NCBI RefSeq assembly: GCF_001517405.1
Contig: NZ_LN907828.1
Span: 372,001-436,000 of the forward strand
Direction of reading: 5' to 3'
DNA length: 64,000 nt
DNA from: Duffyella gerundensis
GTDB taxonomy: Bacteria; Pseudomonadota; Gammaproteobacteria; Enterobacterales; Enterobacteriaceae
The first letter of the stretch is position 1. Each line of letters starts with the position of its first letter. Under the pieces are notes generated by a model. That model did not search any database, was not told the origin of the DNA, and saw only the letters and a list, made by a program, of their open reading frames with translations. The position numbers and the translations under genes are program-made. This document shows positions 1 to 9,125 of this stretch, in pieces.

Positions 1-1
1 G

Positions 2-208
2 ATTGCCAGCCTCAAAGCGTTTGACCTGGTCTATGTGATGACCCAGGGCGGACCGGGTACCAGCACCATGGTGACCAACATCTTTATGTATAAGCAGGGC
101 TTTGATCTGCACAACTTTGGTTACGCTTCCGCCGTGGCGGTATTCAGCATGATCATTGTGTTAGTGATAAATGGCCTGATTCACTTTGCCATTCGGGAGC
201 GTAACTGA
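2..208 (+). CDS. Carbohydrate ABC transporter permease, MalF/UgpA type (5' truncated by window)
   Basis: Only the last 68 codons are inside the window; the gene begins upstream. The visible part carries the 'TQGGPGTSTMV' motif and a final transmembrane segment ending in 'IRERN', which is how the MalF/UgpA-type inner-membrane permeases of CUT1 sugar importers end. The stop codon overlaps the ATG of the next permease gene (TGATG), so the two subunits are translationally coupled and should form the heterodimeric channel. The substrate cannot be read from this fragment; the binding protein and ATPase are not in view. Confidence 0.85.
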   Translation: MASLKAFDLVYVMTQGGPGTSTMVTNIFMYKQGFDLHNFGYASAVAVFSMIIVLVINGLIHFAIRERN

Positions 209-1023
209 TGCGAGGCACGCCACTTTTTCCGCGGGCGATGATTTGGCTGATCGCCCTGATGACCATCCTGCCCTTTTTGATGGCGCTGATGACCTCGTTC
301 AAAACGCAGATGGAGCTGTTTCAGGGCGTATTTACCCTGCCCTCCTCGCTGAACTTCAGTAACTACGTCACCGCGTGGCATCAGGGGCACTTCAACACCT
401 ACTTTATGAACTCGGTGATCGTGGTGTTTCCGGTAGTGATATGCAGCATTGTGCTCGGCATTCTCGCCGGGTTTGGCTTCGGCATGCTGAAGATTCCGGG
501 CAAAAAGCTGCTGGCCGCGCTGCTGGCACTCGGTATGGTTTTGCCCAGCGAAGCCTTTATCATTCCGCTCTATCACGAGCTGCGCTGGATGGGGCTGACG
601 AATACCTATCTGGCGCTGATTCTGCCGCAGATCGCGCTGTCACTGCCTTTTACCACCTTGATGATTGCCACCGCGTTTCAGCAGATCCCCAAAGAGCTGA
701 TTGAAGCCTCGGTGATGGACGGCGCATCGCGGGCGAAGATTTTGTGGGGCATTCTGGTGCCCGCCATCTGGCCGACGCTGTCGACGCTGGCGCTGCTGCT
801 GTTTATCTGGACGTGGAATGAGTTCCTGATCCCGCTGATTCTGGTTAATAAAGATGAACTGCGCACCCTGCCGATCGGCATGATGTTTTTCCAGAATAAA
901 AACACCATCGATATTCCGGTGCTGATGGCGGGTGCGATGATCGTGATTTTACCGCTGTTGGCTATCTTCCTGGTGTTCCAGCGCAAATTTATCAGCGGCG
1001 TTACCGAGGGCGCGGTGAAGTAA
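208..1023 (+). CDS. Carbohydrate ABC transporter permease, MalG type
   Basis: The 271-residue protein has about six predicted membrane segments and an EAA loop at about residues 162-185 ('ELIEASVMDGASRAKI'), the cytoplasmic loop that docks on the ATPase. This places it with the MalG/LacG-type permeases of CUT1 sugar importers. It starts in the stop codon of the upstream MalF-type permease, so both are made from one transcript. No ATPase follows: the next gene lies on the other strand 3 bp downstream, so the ATPase and the binding protein must be encoded upstream or elsewhere. The sugar is unknown. Confidence 0.93.
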   Translation: MRGTPLFPRAMIWLIALMTILPFLMALMTSFKTQMELFQGVFTLPSSLNFSNYVTAWHQGHFNTYFMNSVIVVFPVVICSIVLGILAGFGFGMLKIPGKKLLAALLALGMVLPSEAFIIPLYHELRWMGLTNTYLALILPQIALSLPFTTLMIATAFQQIPKELIEASVMDGASRAKILWGILVPAIWPTLSTLALLLFIWTWNEFLIPLILVNKDELRTLPIGMMFFQNKNTIDIPVLMAGAMIVILPLLAIFLVFQRKFISGVTEGAVK

Positions 1024-1026
1024 GCC

Positions 1027-2187
1027 TTATTGCCTCGCGTTCAACGGCCTGAAACGCGTGGCAATGATCAGCAGTACGATCACGCCCGCGCTCATGATTA
1101 GCCAGGCGACGTTAAGCGAGTCAGCACGATCGCGCACCACACCCGCGATAACCGGCATGGTGGCGGCAATCAGATAGCCGCCGCCCTGCACCCTGGCGAG
1201 CAGCTTGCCCGCTTCCGCTGCCGTCGCGGCATGATCCAGGGTAACGGTCAGTGAAAGCGGAAACAGCGCGCCAATTCCCAGCCCCAACAGCAGCGTGGAG
1301 ATCACCGGCATCTCGCCCGGCCAGCCAATCAGGCAGATCAACCCAGCCAGCAGTAACAGCAGCACCAGCATTAACAGCGGTCGCCGATCGCTGAAGCGGT
1401 GCACCAACAGCGAAACCATAAATCCAGCGGCCACTTCGGTCAGTGTCAATCCCGCCAGCAGATATCCGCTGCTGCGTGCGCTCCAGCCTGCGGCAATATA
1501 GAGCGCCGGAAGCCAGGCCAGTACCAGCGTATAGGCTGCCGTGCCGATACCGAAAAAGATCAGCAGCAGCCAGGCGCGTTGGGTGGTGCGTAGGACAACG
1601 GCTGCGGCAGTCGGCGCGACGGTCTGTTGTGCAATGCCCGTCAGCCAGATGCCCAATGCGATGATCGCTGGCAGCGCCGCCGCTGCGAGAGTGAAATGAA
1701 TGCCCACTGTCTCCGCAGCCGGGGCAGCACTGGCCGCGGCCAGCGCCGCGCCCGCCATAATGCCGGTGGAAAACAGCGACATCAACGTGCCCGCTGAGCG
1801 GGCGTAATCTCGTTTAATCATGGTCGGGATCAGCGCCTGTATCATGCCAATACCGGCGCCCGCCAGCAGCGCAGTGGCGATCAGCCAGAGGGCATTGAGG
1901 CTGAAGACCCTTAGCGCTGCTGCCAGCGCCAGAATAAACAGCCCGATAGCGATGCCGCGCCACGCGCCGGTGTGCCTGAGCAGCGTTGGTCCAGCCAGCG
2001 CTGCCAGCCCCATCATCGCCACCGGTAACGTGGTGAGCAGGCTGAACTGGGTGGCCGACAGCCCGGCGGTGCTCTGCAGCAAAGGAAAAAGCGGGCCTAC
2101 CGCCGCCAACACCGGGCGCAGATTCAGCCCGACAAGGAAGGTAATTAATGCGAACATTACGCCAGCGGGCAACAGAGCTTTCATCAT
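1027..2187 (-). CDS. MFS transporter, CynX/NimT-like family
   Basis: This is a 386-residue, very hydrophobic protein with about twelve membrane segments. The N-terminal motif 'GLNLRPVLAAVGPLFPLL' is typical of the CynX/NimT branch of the major facilitator superfamily, whose members include a cyanate transporter and a 2-nitroimidazole exporter. It is divergent from the MarR-family gene at 2323, and a perfect palindrome lies in the shared intergenic region. The arrangement suggests a drug or small-molecule exporter controlled by that regulator. Substrate is not inferable. A paralogue of the same branch is at 33295-34485. Confidence 0.88.
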   Translation of the reverse strand: MMKALLPAGVMFALITFLVGLNLRPVLAAVGPLFPLLQSTAGLSATQFSLLTTLPVAMMGLAALAGPTLLRHTGAWRGIAIGLFILALAAALRVFSLNALWLIATALLAGAGIGMIQALIPTMIKRDYARSAGTLMSLFSTGIMAGAALAAASAAPAAETVGIHFTLAAAALPAIIALGIWLTGIAQQTVAPTAAAVVLRTTQRAWLLLIFFGIGTAAYTLVLAWLPALYIAAGWSARSSGYLLAGLTLTEVAAGFMVSLLVHRFSDRRPLLMLVLLLLLAGLICLIGWPGEMPVISTLLLGLGIGALFPLSLTVTLDHAATAAEAGKLLARVQGGGYLIAATMPVIAGVVRDRADSLNVAWLIMSAGVIVLLIIATRFRPLNARQ

Positions 2188-2237
2188 CGGTTCCTTAACA
2201 GGGATAGGTTCAGCGCAGCCGTCACCACTGCGCCATC

Positions 2238-2255
2238 TATCTTAACGTTAAGATA
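2238..2255. promoter_or_regulatory. Perfect 18-bp palindrome, likely MarR-type operator
   Basis: The sequence TATCTTAACGTTAAGATA is identical to its own reverse complement. It lies between the divergent MFS gene (start 2187) and the MarR-family gene (start 2323). MarR dimers bind palindromes of about this length, so it is the obvious candidate operator for autoregulation and exporter control. The binding itself is inferred. Confidence 0.72.
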
Positions 2256-2322
2256 TAAAGGTTATAATGAAAAGCCGCAGCGCACCTGCGGACACAAACC
2301 CACAGAATAAACAGGGAATAAC

Positions 2323-2823
2323 ATGCAGGATCATATCGATTTCGTTGTCGATCAGTGGCGATCGGCCATGCCGGAACTGGATGCCTCATCCATGGCGATT
2401 TTTGGCCGCATGCTGCGGCTGATGAAACATCTGGCCAAAGCGCGTGCCGTCGCGCTGGAACCCTTTGGCTTTCATGAAGGTGAATTTGACGTGCTGGCGA
2501 CGCTGCGGCGCGCAGGAAAGCCTTATCGACTCTCCCCGACACAGCTCTATACCTCGCTGCTGGTGACGTCCGGTGCCATGACCAACCGGCTGAATCGTCT
2601 GGCTAATGAAGGCATGATTGAACGACTGGCCGATCCTCAGGATGGCCGAAGTATGCTGGTGGGGTTAACCCGACGCGGCGTGGAGACGATTGAGCAGGCG
2701 GTGCACGTGCATACCGAGACGCAAAATGCGCTGTTGCAGGGGCTGGATAGCGAGCAGCAAAAACAGCTCAGCGAGCTGCTTAAGGCATTACTGGTGACGC
2801 ATCCGGGTGAAGCGACGGGCTGA
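2323..2823 (+). CDS. MarR family transcriptional regulator
   Basis: The 166-residue protein has the MarR layout: helical N-terminus, winged helix at about residues 50-120 with the wing 'DPQDGRSMLVGLTRRG', and a C-terminal dimerisation helix. The motif 'TSGAMTNRLNRL' fits the recognition helix. MarR proteins usually repress a neighbouring exporter and are released by phenolic or drug ligands. Here the divergent gene is an MFS transporter and a palindromic operator lies between them, so that is the most likely target. The ligand is unknown. Confidence 0.93.
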   Translation: MQDHIDFVVDQWRSAMPELDASSMAIFGRMLRLMKHLAKARAVALEPFGFHEGEFDVLATLRRAGKPYRLSPTQLYTSLLVTSGAMTNRLNRLANEGMIERLADPQDGRSMLVGLTRRGVETIEQAVHVHTETQNALLQGLDSEQQKQLSELLKALLVTHPGEATG

Positions 2824-2828
2824 ACGAA

Positions 2829-3137
2829 TCAGCGTTTTTTGTAGCGGTTAACCGAGGCGGTCCAGCTGAAGTCGCTGACTTCACTGGCGGCAAGCGAAGC
2901 GGGTTTCTTTTTACGCACGGGCTTTTTGGCCGCCAGCGCCTTCTCTTTCTCTTTTTCCAGCTTGATAGCCATCACGGTGTGTCGCGCTTCGGTGGTCAGC
3001 TCTTTCTCTTTTTTAGCATCCGGTTGTTTGCCGGTGCGCTGCACGAACTTCTGCATCAGCGCGTTGAACGCTTCATCCACAGCCACGCGCTCATCAGCGG
3101 TAAACTGGTCGATTGAAATCATTTTCTTGTCGTTCAT
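2829..3137 (-). CDS. Small lysine-rich hypothetical protein
   Basis: I do not recognise the family. The 102-residue product starting at 'MNDKKMISID' is soluble, with a helical middle ('VDEAFNALMQKFVQRTG') and a strongly basic, lysine-rich C-terminal half ending 'NRYKKR'. The basic tail would fit nucleic-acid binding, but there is no named domain. I chose the start at 3137, preceded by a weak AGGCAG-like ribosome site, over an in-frame upstream codon at 3200 that would add 21 residues unlike the rest. It lies tail to tail with the MarR gene, 5 bp away. Confidence 0.65.
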   Translation of the reverse strand: MNDKKMISIDQFTADERVAVDEAFNALMQKFVQRTGKQPDAKKEKELTTEARHTVMAIKLEKEKEKALAAKKPVRKKKPASLAASEVSDFSWTASVNRYKKR

Positions 3138-3271
3138 AGCATCTGCCTGATAGTGAATACACGCCATCAGCTTAGAGTAAGCGCGACCGACAGAACACAA
3201 GAACTTGCATCCCGGCCAACATATCGCGCCTGGCCCACAAACGGCAATGCTCTCAGGCCAGGCGCGACAGG

Positions 3272-4819
3272 CTATTCGGTAGCCAGACGGAAGGTGGAAA
3301 CGGAATGGGTCAGATGCTGCACCTGCTCTTCCAGCGACGCCGACGCTGCGGCAGACTGCTGAACCAGCGCGGAGTTTTGCTGAGTGACGCTGTCCATCTC
3401 GGTCACCGCCTGTTCGATTTGGCCGATGCCACGGCTCTGCTCATCAGACGCGGTAGAAATATGCGACATCAGCACATCAACCTGACTGACCGAGGCGATG
3501 ATCGCGCCAATCGCCTCTTCGGTCCGGGAAACCTGATCGGACCCGGCGCGAATGTTATTCACCGATTCTGCAATCAGACTTTCAATCTCTTTCGCCGCCA
3601 CTGCGCTGCGCTGCGCCAGGTTGCGCACTTCACCGGCTACCACAGCAAATCCGCGGCCCTGCTCGCCTGCACGCGCCGCTTCCACCGCGGCGTTGAGCGC
3701 CAGAATATTAGTCTGGAACGCAATGCTGTTAATCACGCCGGTAATGTCTTCGATTTTCTTCGAGCTGCTGTTGATCAGCCCCATGGTGACGATCACTTCC
3801 TGCGACACCTGCTCGCCGGTTTTCGCGTTCTTCACCGCTTCGCTGGTCAGGCGGCTCGCCTCAAAGACGTTTTCCGTGTTCTGTTTCACCGTTGCGCCCA
3901 ACTGCTCCATACTGGCCGCCGTTTCGGTCAGCGCCGCCGCCTGCTGCTCGGTGCGTGAGGCGAGATCGACGTTGCCGAGGGCAATTTCCTGCGAGGCGCC
4001 GGCAACGGTATGCGTGGCGTTACGCACCTGAGAAATGATATTGGTCAGCGAACAGCGCATCTCTTCCAGCGTGCGCATCAGCGCCTGAATCTCGCTGCGC
4101 GACGACGCATTGACCGGCACCGGCGTTGCCAGCATGCCCTGCGCGATCTGCGCGCAGTGCTCACGGGCGCTGTCCAGCGGCACCAGCACAAAGCGGCGCA
4201 GGAAGATCAGCACCGCGCCAATCATCAGTAAAAACACCACGCCGAAGGCGACGATCAGCCCGATACCAAAACGAAAGTGGCTTTGCGCATCCTGATTTAA
4301 TGCTTTGGCATAGGCTTCATGTTGCGCCAGTACCTGATCCAGCACCTGCTCATACTGATGATCCAGTTTGATCACCGTGGGCAGCTGCGCGTTAAAGCGC
4401 GCCGCATCGTTGGCCGTGGCCGCATCAATCAGCGGCTGAATCCCCTGCTCGCGGTACGCCTGGTAGGTATCGCGATAGCGATCGGCCATCGGGGCTTCAT
4501 CTGCCAGCCGCGGTGCCGACTGATAGGCGTTAAACGCCGCATCTGCCTTGCCGAGAATCACCTTGATATTACTGAGATCCTGTGCGGACGGCAGCGCGCC
4601 CGGTGCTTGCTGCGCGGTCATGTATTCCATTAAGCGCACGCGCAGGGTGCGGCTGTGGTTAATGGGATCGATGATCGACAGCACCACACGAATCTCTTTA
4701 TTCACTGCATCCAGTGAATGATTACTGCGGGTCAGCAGCCAGACGTTGGTCACCATGCTGGCAAAAAATAGAATAAACAGAAACAGCAGAACCAACAGCG
4801 AGGACTTTTTCAGCGACAT
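3272..4819 (-). CDS. Methyl-accepting chemotaxis protein
   Basis: The 515-residue protein has a membrane segment at about 7-29, a helical periplasmic ligand domain to about 185 (Tar-like four-helix type), a second membrane segment at about 187-209, a HAMP domain, and the signalling helices. The highly conserved hairpin tip reads 'NILALNAAVEAARAGEQGRG' near residue 370-390. It lacks a C-terminal NWETF-type pentapeptide, so it cannot tether CheR/CheB itself and would depend on other receptors for efficient adaptation. No other chemotaxis gene is nearby. The ligand is unknown. Confidence 0.95.
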   Translation of the reverse strand: MSLKKSSLLVLLFLFILFFASMVTNVWLLTRSNHSLDAVNKEIRVVLSIIDPINHSRTLRVRLMEYMTAQQAPGALPSAQDLSNIKVILGKADAAFNAYQSAPRLADEAPMADRYRDTYQAYREQGIQPLIDAATANDAARFNAQLPTVIKLDHQYEQVLDQVLAQHEAYAKALNQDAQSHFRFGIGLIVAFGVVFLLMIGAVLIFLRRFVLVPLDSAREHCAQIAQGMLATPVPVNASSRSEIQALMRTLEEMRCSLTNIISQVRNATHTVAGASQEIALGNVDLASRTEQQAAALTETAASMEQLGATVKQNTENVFEASRLTSEAVKNAKTGEQVSQEVIVTMGLINSSSKKIEDITGVINSIAFQTNILALNAAVEAARAGEQGRGFAVVAGEVRNLAQRSAVAAKEIESLIAESVNNIRAGSDQVSRTEEAIGAIIASVSQVDVLMSHISTASDEQSRGIGQIEQAVTEMDSVTQQNSALVQQSAAASASLEEQVQHLTHSVSTFRLATE

Positions 4820-4923
4820 GTTTTTACTCTCAAATGAGACGGCTATCCTGAGAATATCGGCATGGCGGGAAAAAGGTTTATGGTGGCAAGGCGGTTATCT
4901 GTTCAGCGGGGAAAAGCGCAGGG

Positions 4924-6450
4924 CTAAAACAGGTCGAGCTGGCCGGAGGCTTTCGCCGCGCGCTTTTTCGGTTTCTTCACGCCGGTCCTCACTGGCGCTT
5001 TGGTGCTGGCGCGTTCGCGAACCGGCCTGTCTGGCTGAATACCGTGCGCCAGCCGCAGCGCCGCCACCTCCGCTTTGGCTTGGCGGTGAGCCTGCGCAAA
5101 GTCCACCAGCGGCAGCGGATAGCCATATTGATCGGTCCAGCCCGCCTGTTTGCGCAGGTTGGCGGACATCAGCCAGGGTTCAAAAATCCACGCATCGCTG
5201 ACGTTACGTAACTCCGGCACCCATTCACGCACAAACCGGGCATCGGGATCGAGATTGCGCGCCTGAGTCACCGGATTGTAAATACGCAGCACGGTATGCG
5301 CTGAGGTGCCGCTCTGCATATGGATTTGCGGATAGTGAATGCCCGGCTCAAAGTCGACAAACTGCCGTGCCAGCCATTCCGCCACCGGCCTGCCCGGCAG
5401 GGAGAGCGACCAGGCTGCGGCGGAAACTAACATGGCGCGCATGCGAAAGTTTATCCAGCCGTGATGGTGCAGGTAGCGCATGCAGGCATCGACCAGCGGC
5501 CAGCCGGTTCGGCCCTGTTGCCAGGCTTCAAAACGTGCCCGATCATAGGGTCGGTTCAGTGCGCCCATCTGCGGCACCACCGCGTTGTGCTCAATGTCAG
5601 GGCGATCCTCCAGCTTTTGCATAAAGTAGCAGTGCCATTCGAGCCGCGTTGCGAAAGCCGCAAGGCTCCGGCTCCATTTTGCCGAGGCCGCATGCTCGCG
5701 CGCCTGCTGAGTCCCCTGCACAATTTCCCGCAGGCTTAACGTGCCGTAAGCGATGTGCGGGCTAAGCCGTGAGCAGCTTGCTTCAGCGGTGATCGGCGAA
5801 CTGATCGAGCCGCTGTAGCTTTCGCCGCGGCGATGCAGAAAGTCGTGCAGAATAGCCAGACCCGCATGGCGTCCGCCGTGCTGCCGGCCGTCGCAGCGAT
5901 CGTCTTCGTCGCAGACGTTTTCTGGCCACTGCGTCGGCTCCAGCCCGCTATGGTCATCTACAAAATGGGCATGTTCGTAAACCGGAAACAGCGGGCGCGC
6001 CGCCCAGCGCTGCCAGTGCGCCTTGAAACGCTCGCGACGACGTGAAACCGGACGGCACACGCCGTTCTGCGCATATTCCTGCCAGATGCAGCCTTCGCGA
6101 CGGCACCAGGCGGCTACCGCCAGATCGCGTTGATAAGTCCAGAGATTGCCGGTCTCTTCATGGCTGTGCAGGGTAAATACGCCGTGACGTTGTTTCAGGC
6201 CAATCAGCGCATCGGTGACGTCGCCGGACACGACCTGTAATCTGCCCCCCATATCGACCAGCTGCTGCGACAGATCCGCCAAGGATTCACGCACAAAGCG
6301 CCACTGTCGATTGCTGGTGTCGGTCAGCGCCCAGTATTCCGGTTCAATGACATAGAGGCAGAGCACCGGCCCGCCGCGACAGGCACGAAACAGCGCTTCA
6401 TGATCGTACGTGCGCAGATCGCGCTTGAACCACACCACCTGCAAACTCAT
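4924..6450 (-). CDS. Cryptochrome/deoxyribodipyrimidine photolyase family protein
   Basis: The 508-residue protein opens with 'MSLQVVWFKRDLRTYDHEAL', the start of the photolyase alpha/beta antenna domain, and continues with the helical FAD-binding domain from about residue 220 ('GWPLVDACMRYL', 'WINFRMRAMLVS', 'IYNPVTQARNLDPDARFV'). Family members repair pyrimidine dimers with blue light or act as light sensors; which applies cannot be told from sequence alone. I chose the ATG at 6450 because AGGAG sits 5 bp before it; an in-frame codon at 6477 would add nine residues. The tail is basic, lysine-rich, ending 'GQLDLF'. Confidence 0.92.
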   Translation of the reverse strand: MSLQVVWFKRDLRTYDHEALFRACRGGPVLCLYVIEPEYWALTDTSNRQWRFVRESLADLSQQLVDMGGRLQVVSGDVTDALIGLKQRHGVFTLHSHEETGNLWTYQRDLAVAAWCRREGCIWQEYAQNGVCRPVSRRRERFKAHWQRWAARPLFPVYEHAHFVDDHSGLEPTQWPENVCDEDDRCDGRQHGGRHAGLAILHDFLHRRGESYSGSISSPITAEASCSRLSPHIAYGTLSLREIVQGTQQAREHAASAKWSRSLAAFATRLEWHCYFMQKLEDRPDIEHNAVVPQMGALNRPYDRARFEAWQQGRTGWPLVDACMRYLHHHGWINFRMRAMLVSAAAWSLSLPGRPVAEWLARQFVDFEPGIHYPQIHMQSGTSAHTVLRIYNPVTQARNLDPDARFVREWVPELRNVSDAWIFEPWLMSANLRKQAGWTDQYGYPLPLVDFAQAHRQAKAEVAALRLAHGIQPDRPVRERASTKAPVRTGVKKPKKRAAKASGQLDLF

Positions 6451-6803
6451 CAGGGCTCCTGTTTTTCTCTGCGTCATTATCCGATTTACGATAATAACTG
6501 CGGCTGCCTCAGTTGATATTAGTGCAGAAAGAAAATCGCTGTGAAATTAATAAATAAGCGGCAAACCGCGGCGTCGTTAACCCCGTACGCGGTTATGTTT
6601 TCACTTTACATTCAGCAAGTTGAAAATAATGCATTTTCATCGGCAAAGATTGGTAGTTTGTTATTTTTGCTATATATTTTCTGCTGGAATGCCGCAGGAA
6701 AGGTGAACGTGCTTATTGCCCACAACCCTTTCATTAATACAATAAATTTAATGCGCATTTCAGAATGTTTTTATTATTTCAGCGAATAACCCCAGGATGA
6801 ATA
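6451..6803. other. Intergenic region between photolyase and Rob-like regulator
   Basis: This is 353 bp of AT-rich sequence between divergent genes. It must hold both promoters. One reading frame on the plus strand (6541-6789) would give 82 residues but looks like chance: it has no ribosome site and no recognisable domain. I see no clear operator. Confidence 0.5.
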
Positions 6804-7667
6804 ATGAAAAGCTTTACGCGCGATCTTATCGTCTGGATTGAGCAGAATCTGGATAAAAAAATTATGCTGGATGAGGTGGCCAGCAAAGCGGGCTACAGCA
6901 AATGGTATTTGCAGCGGCTTTTCCTGCAGGAAACCGGCATTAATCTCGCCACCTACATTCGTCAGCGCCGCCTGTCAGAATCGGCCATCCTGTTGAAAAT
7001 GACCGATATGCCGGTGATCGATGCAGCTGAACGTTTCGGATTTAGCAATCAGCAAACCTATACCCGCACCTTTGGCCGCCATTTCAGCATGCCACCGGGA
7101 CAGTATCGTGTCTCCCGCGACTGGCATTTCGGCGGCTTGCAGCCGAGCCTTAACGACAACTGTGACAGCCTGCCGCAGCCGGAAGTGGTTTCCCTGACGC
7201 TGCCTCCGCTGCAGGGCATTACCTTCAGCTATATTTGCCCCAGTGAAACGCTGGGCAACCCGGAATTTCATGCTCAGCATCTGCAGCGCGCTCTGCAAAG
7301 TGCCGAGAGTCAGCTGCTGGGGAAAAAGCCACGTTACATCGCCGAGCGCTATGAACCGGCCGGGATGACCGACAGCATCCGGTTTGTGCTGACGTTTTAC
7401 TGCGACACCGACGGCGAAGCGCAACGGCAGGAAACGCCGGTTGATGGCCGATTCCTGCGTTTTCGCTTCGACGGTAATATTAACGAAATGGTAGCAATGC
7501 AGGCTGATATCTATCGGCATATTCTGCCCGGCCGTGCCGAAGCGCGCCGCGACGGCTCCGACATTTTTAGCCTTGATGCGCAGCAGGGAGAGAGCCTTGA
7601 TACGGCAACCTTCAGCGGCTATTACCACTTGCCGGTTACCCACGAACAGACGCTAGCCGCCGACTAA
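6804..7667 (+). CDS. AraC family regulator, Rob-like (HTH plus GyrI-like domain)
   Basis: The 287-residue protein has the AraC-type double HTH at the N-terminus (about residues 5-105, including 'AGYSKWYLQRLFLQETG' and 'FGFSNQQTYTRTFGRHF') and a GyrI-like effector domain in the C-terminal half. This order and length match Rob (289 residues) and not the shorter MarA or SoxS. Rob-type proteins activate stress and multidrug genes by binding marboxes and respond to bile salts and other hydrophobic ligands. A chromosomal Rob is expected in this group, so this is probably a plasmid-borne paralogue. Targets are unknown. Confidence 0.9.
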   Translation: MKSFTRDLIVWIEQNLDKKIMLDEVASKAGYSKWYLQRLFLQETGINLATYIRQRRLSESAILLKMTDMPVIDAAERFGFSNQQTYTRTFGRHFSMPPGQYRVSRDWHFGGLQPSLNDNCDSLPQPEVVSLTLPPLQGITFSYICPSETLGNPEFHAQHLQRALQSAESQLLGKKPRYIAERYEPAGMTDSIRFVLTFYCDTDGEAQRQETPVDGRFLRFRFDGNINEMVAMQADIYRHILPGRAEARRDGSDIFSLDAQQGESLDTATFSGYYHLPVTHEQTLAAD

Positions 7668-7672
7668 TGACT

Positions 7673-8428
7673 TCAGGCTTTAATGACGCTCAGGCCTGCT
7701 GCGGCGAAGGGTTTCAGCACCTGTTCAGAGGTATCGGCTGCGACCACCAGCGTATTCACCATGCTGATGTCGCCGATGACCCACGCTGAGGCGCTGTTGA
7801 GCTTCTCCGCTGACGCCAGCACTACGGTTTCAGCTGCCCGGGCAGACAACGCTCGCTTGATACACGACTCCGCATAGTCGCCGGTGCTTAATCCCGCTTC
7901 CACATGAATGCCGGTTACGCCCATAAAGAAAATATCGGCACGAATATGCGCGATGCTTTCCATCGCCGCGGCACCTACCGCCACCAGCGAATGTTTATAG
8001 AGCTGGCCGCCAATAATGATCACCTCGATTAACGGATAATCTGCCAGCCCAAGCGCCACACTGGGGCTGTGCGTGACCACGGTAAAACGCAGATTCCGGG
8101 GAAAAAAGGTGATCAGCTCGGCGGTAGTGGTGCCGCCATCAATGATCACCACCTGCCCTTCGGCGATCAGTTCGGCCCCTTTTTTAGCGATGATGCGCTT
8201 GGCATCCAGCTGCACGTTTTTGCGTTCCGAAAAGGTCACCACGGCCGCTGAGGCAGGCAAGGCACCGCCGTGCACCCGCTGCAGTAATCCTTCCGCCGAC
8301 AGCTCGCGCAAATCCCGCCGTACGGTATCTTCCGAAACGTCAAACTCTTCGCTGAGCTGTCGTGATAGCACCTGGCCCGCTGCGGCCAGCTTGTCGAGGA
8401 TGAGCTTCTTACGTTGCGACGTTAGCAT
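7673..8428 (-). CDS. DeoR/GlpR family transcriptional regulator
   Basis: The 251-residue protein has the DeoR N-terminal HTH ('LSRQLSEEFDVSEDTVRRDL', about residues 20-40) and the C-terminal sugar-phosphate-sensing DeoRC domain ('IDGGTTTAELI', 'VVTHSPSVALGL', 'GVTGIHVEAGLSTGDYAE'). Such proteins usually repress carbohydrate or nucleotide-sugar genes. I chose the second ATG (8428) because the AAGGA ribosome site lies 7 bp before it, while it is only 1-2 bp from the first ATG (8434). It is divergent from nudK and a DUF4406 gene, its likely targets. Confidence 0.93.
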   Translation of the reverse strand: MLTSQRKKLILDKLAAAGQVLSRQLSEEFDVSEDTVRRDLRELSAEGLLQRVHGGALPASAAVVTFSERKNVQLDAKRIIAKKGAELIAEGQVVIIDGGTTTAELITFFPRNLRFTVVTHSPSVALGLADYPLIEVIIIGGQLYKHSLVAVGAAAMESIAHIRADIFFMGVTGIHVEAGLSTGDYAESCIKRALSARAAETVVLASAEKLNSASAWVIGDISMVNTLVVAADTSEQVLKPFAAAGLSVIKA

Positions 8429-8440
8429 AGTCATTTCCTT

Positions 8441-8473
8441 TGCACGATATTGCTTGTGTCTGCACGTTTATGC
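8441..8473. promoter_or_regulatory. Spaced direct repeats, candidate DeoR-family operator
   Basis: TGCACGATATTGC at 8441-8453 recurs as TGCACGTTTATGC at 8461-8473, exactly 20 bp apart (two helical turns), in the gap between the divergent deoR-type gene and nudK. DeoR-family repressors often bind such tandem elements near their own promoter. The role is inferred from position and spacing. Confidence 0.5.
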
Positions 8474-8510
8474 GCACTATGATGCAAATTCTACGGATTA
8501 AGGAGGCCTT

Positions 8511-9125
8511 ATGCAATCTGAACGTGCAAAAGTACGCATGATAAAAAGTGAAGTGTTATCCGACGACTGGTATTCGTTAAAGAAATATACCTTCGATTAT
8601 CCGCGCCGGGACGGTGAATGGCAGCGTCAAAGCCGCGAAGTCTACGATCGTGGTAACGGTGCGGCCATCCTGCTCTACAACCTTGCCCGACAAACGCTGA
8701 TTCTCACCCGACAGTTTCGCTGTCCCCTGTGGGTCAATGGCCATTCTGGCTTGCTGCTGGAGGTGCCCGCCGGCCTGCTGGATAACGAAGCGCCGGAAGT
8801 GCGCATCAAAGCCGAAGCGGAGGAAGAGACCGGTTATCGCATCGAACAGATACAAAAAGTGTTTGAGGCGTTTATGAGTCCCGGCTCGGTAACGGAAAAG
8901 CTGCATTTCTTTATCGCGGAATATGACGCCAGCCTTCGCGCCGGAAGCGGCGGCGGCATCCGTGACGAAGGAGAAGATATCGAAGTGGTGGAAATGGCCT
9001 GGGCTGACGCGCTCAACGCCATTGAGAACGGTGAAATCACCGATGCAAAAACCATCATGCTCATTCAATACGTTGCCCTGAAAGGCATCATGCGAGGTTC
9101 ATCATGCACGCACAGCTCATTCTGA
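8511..9125 (+). CDS. nudK: NUDIX hydrolase, NudK-like (GDP-mannose pyrophosphatase family)
   Basis: The 204-residue protein follows NudK along its length: 'REVYDRGNGAAILLYN', 'LTRQFRCPLWVNG', the Nudix segment from 'GLLDNEAPE' to 'EAEEETGY', and 'FMSPGSVTEKLHFFIAEY'. NudK hydrolyses GDP-mannose and related nucleotide sugars. In the Nudix box the metal-ligand glutamates near the end (EAEEE) are kept, while the position usually occupied by the first box glutamate is Ala, with Glu one residue earlier. An AAGGAGG ribosome site precedes the ATG. The DUF4406 gene downstream overlaps its 3' end by 22 bp, so both are coupled. Confidence 0.9.
   Translation: MQSERAKVRMIKSEVLSDDWYSLKKYTFDYPRRDGEWQRQSREVYDRGNGAAILLYNLARQTLILTRQFRCPLWVNGHSGLLLEVPAGLLDNEAPEVRIKAEAEEETGYRIEQIQKVFEAFMSPGSVTEKLHFFIAEYDASLRAGSGGGIRDEGEDIEVVEMAWADALNAIENGEITDAKTIMLIQYVALKGIMRGSSCTHSSF

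Noticed and set aside
6541..6789. 82-residue plus-strand frame upstream of the Rob-like gene
   Set aside because: AT-rich, no ribosome site, no resemblance to any family; probably promoter region.
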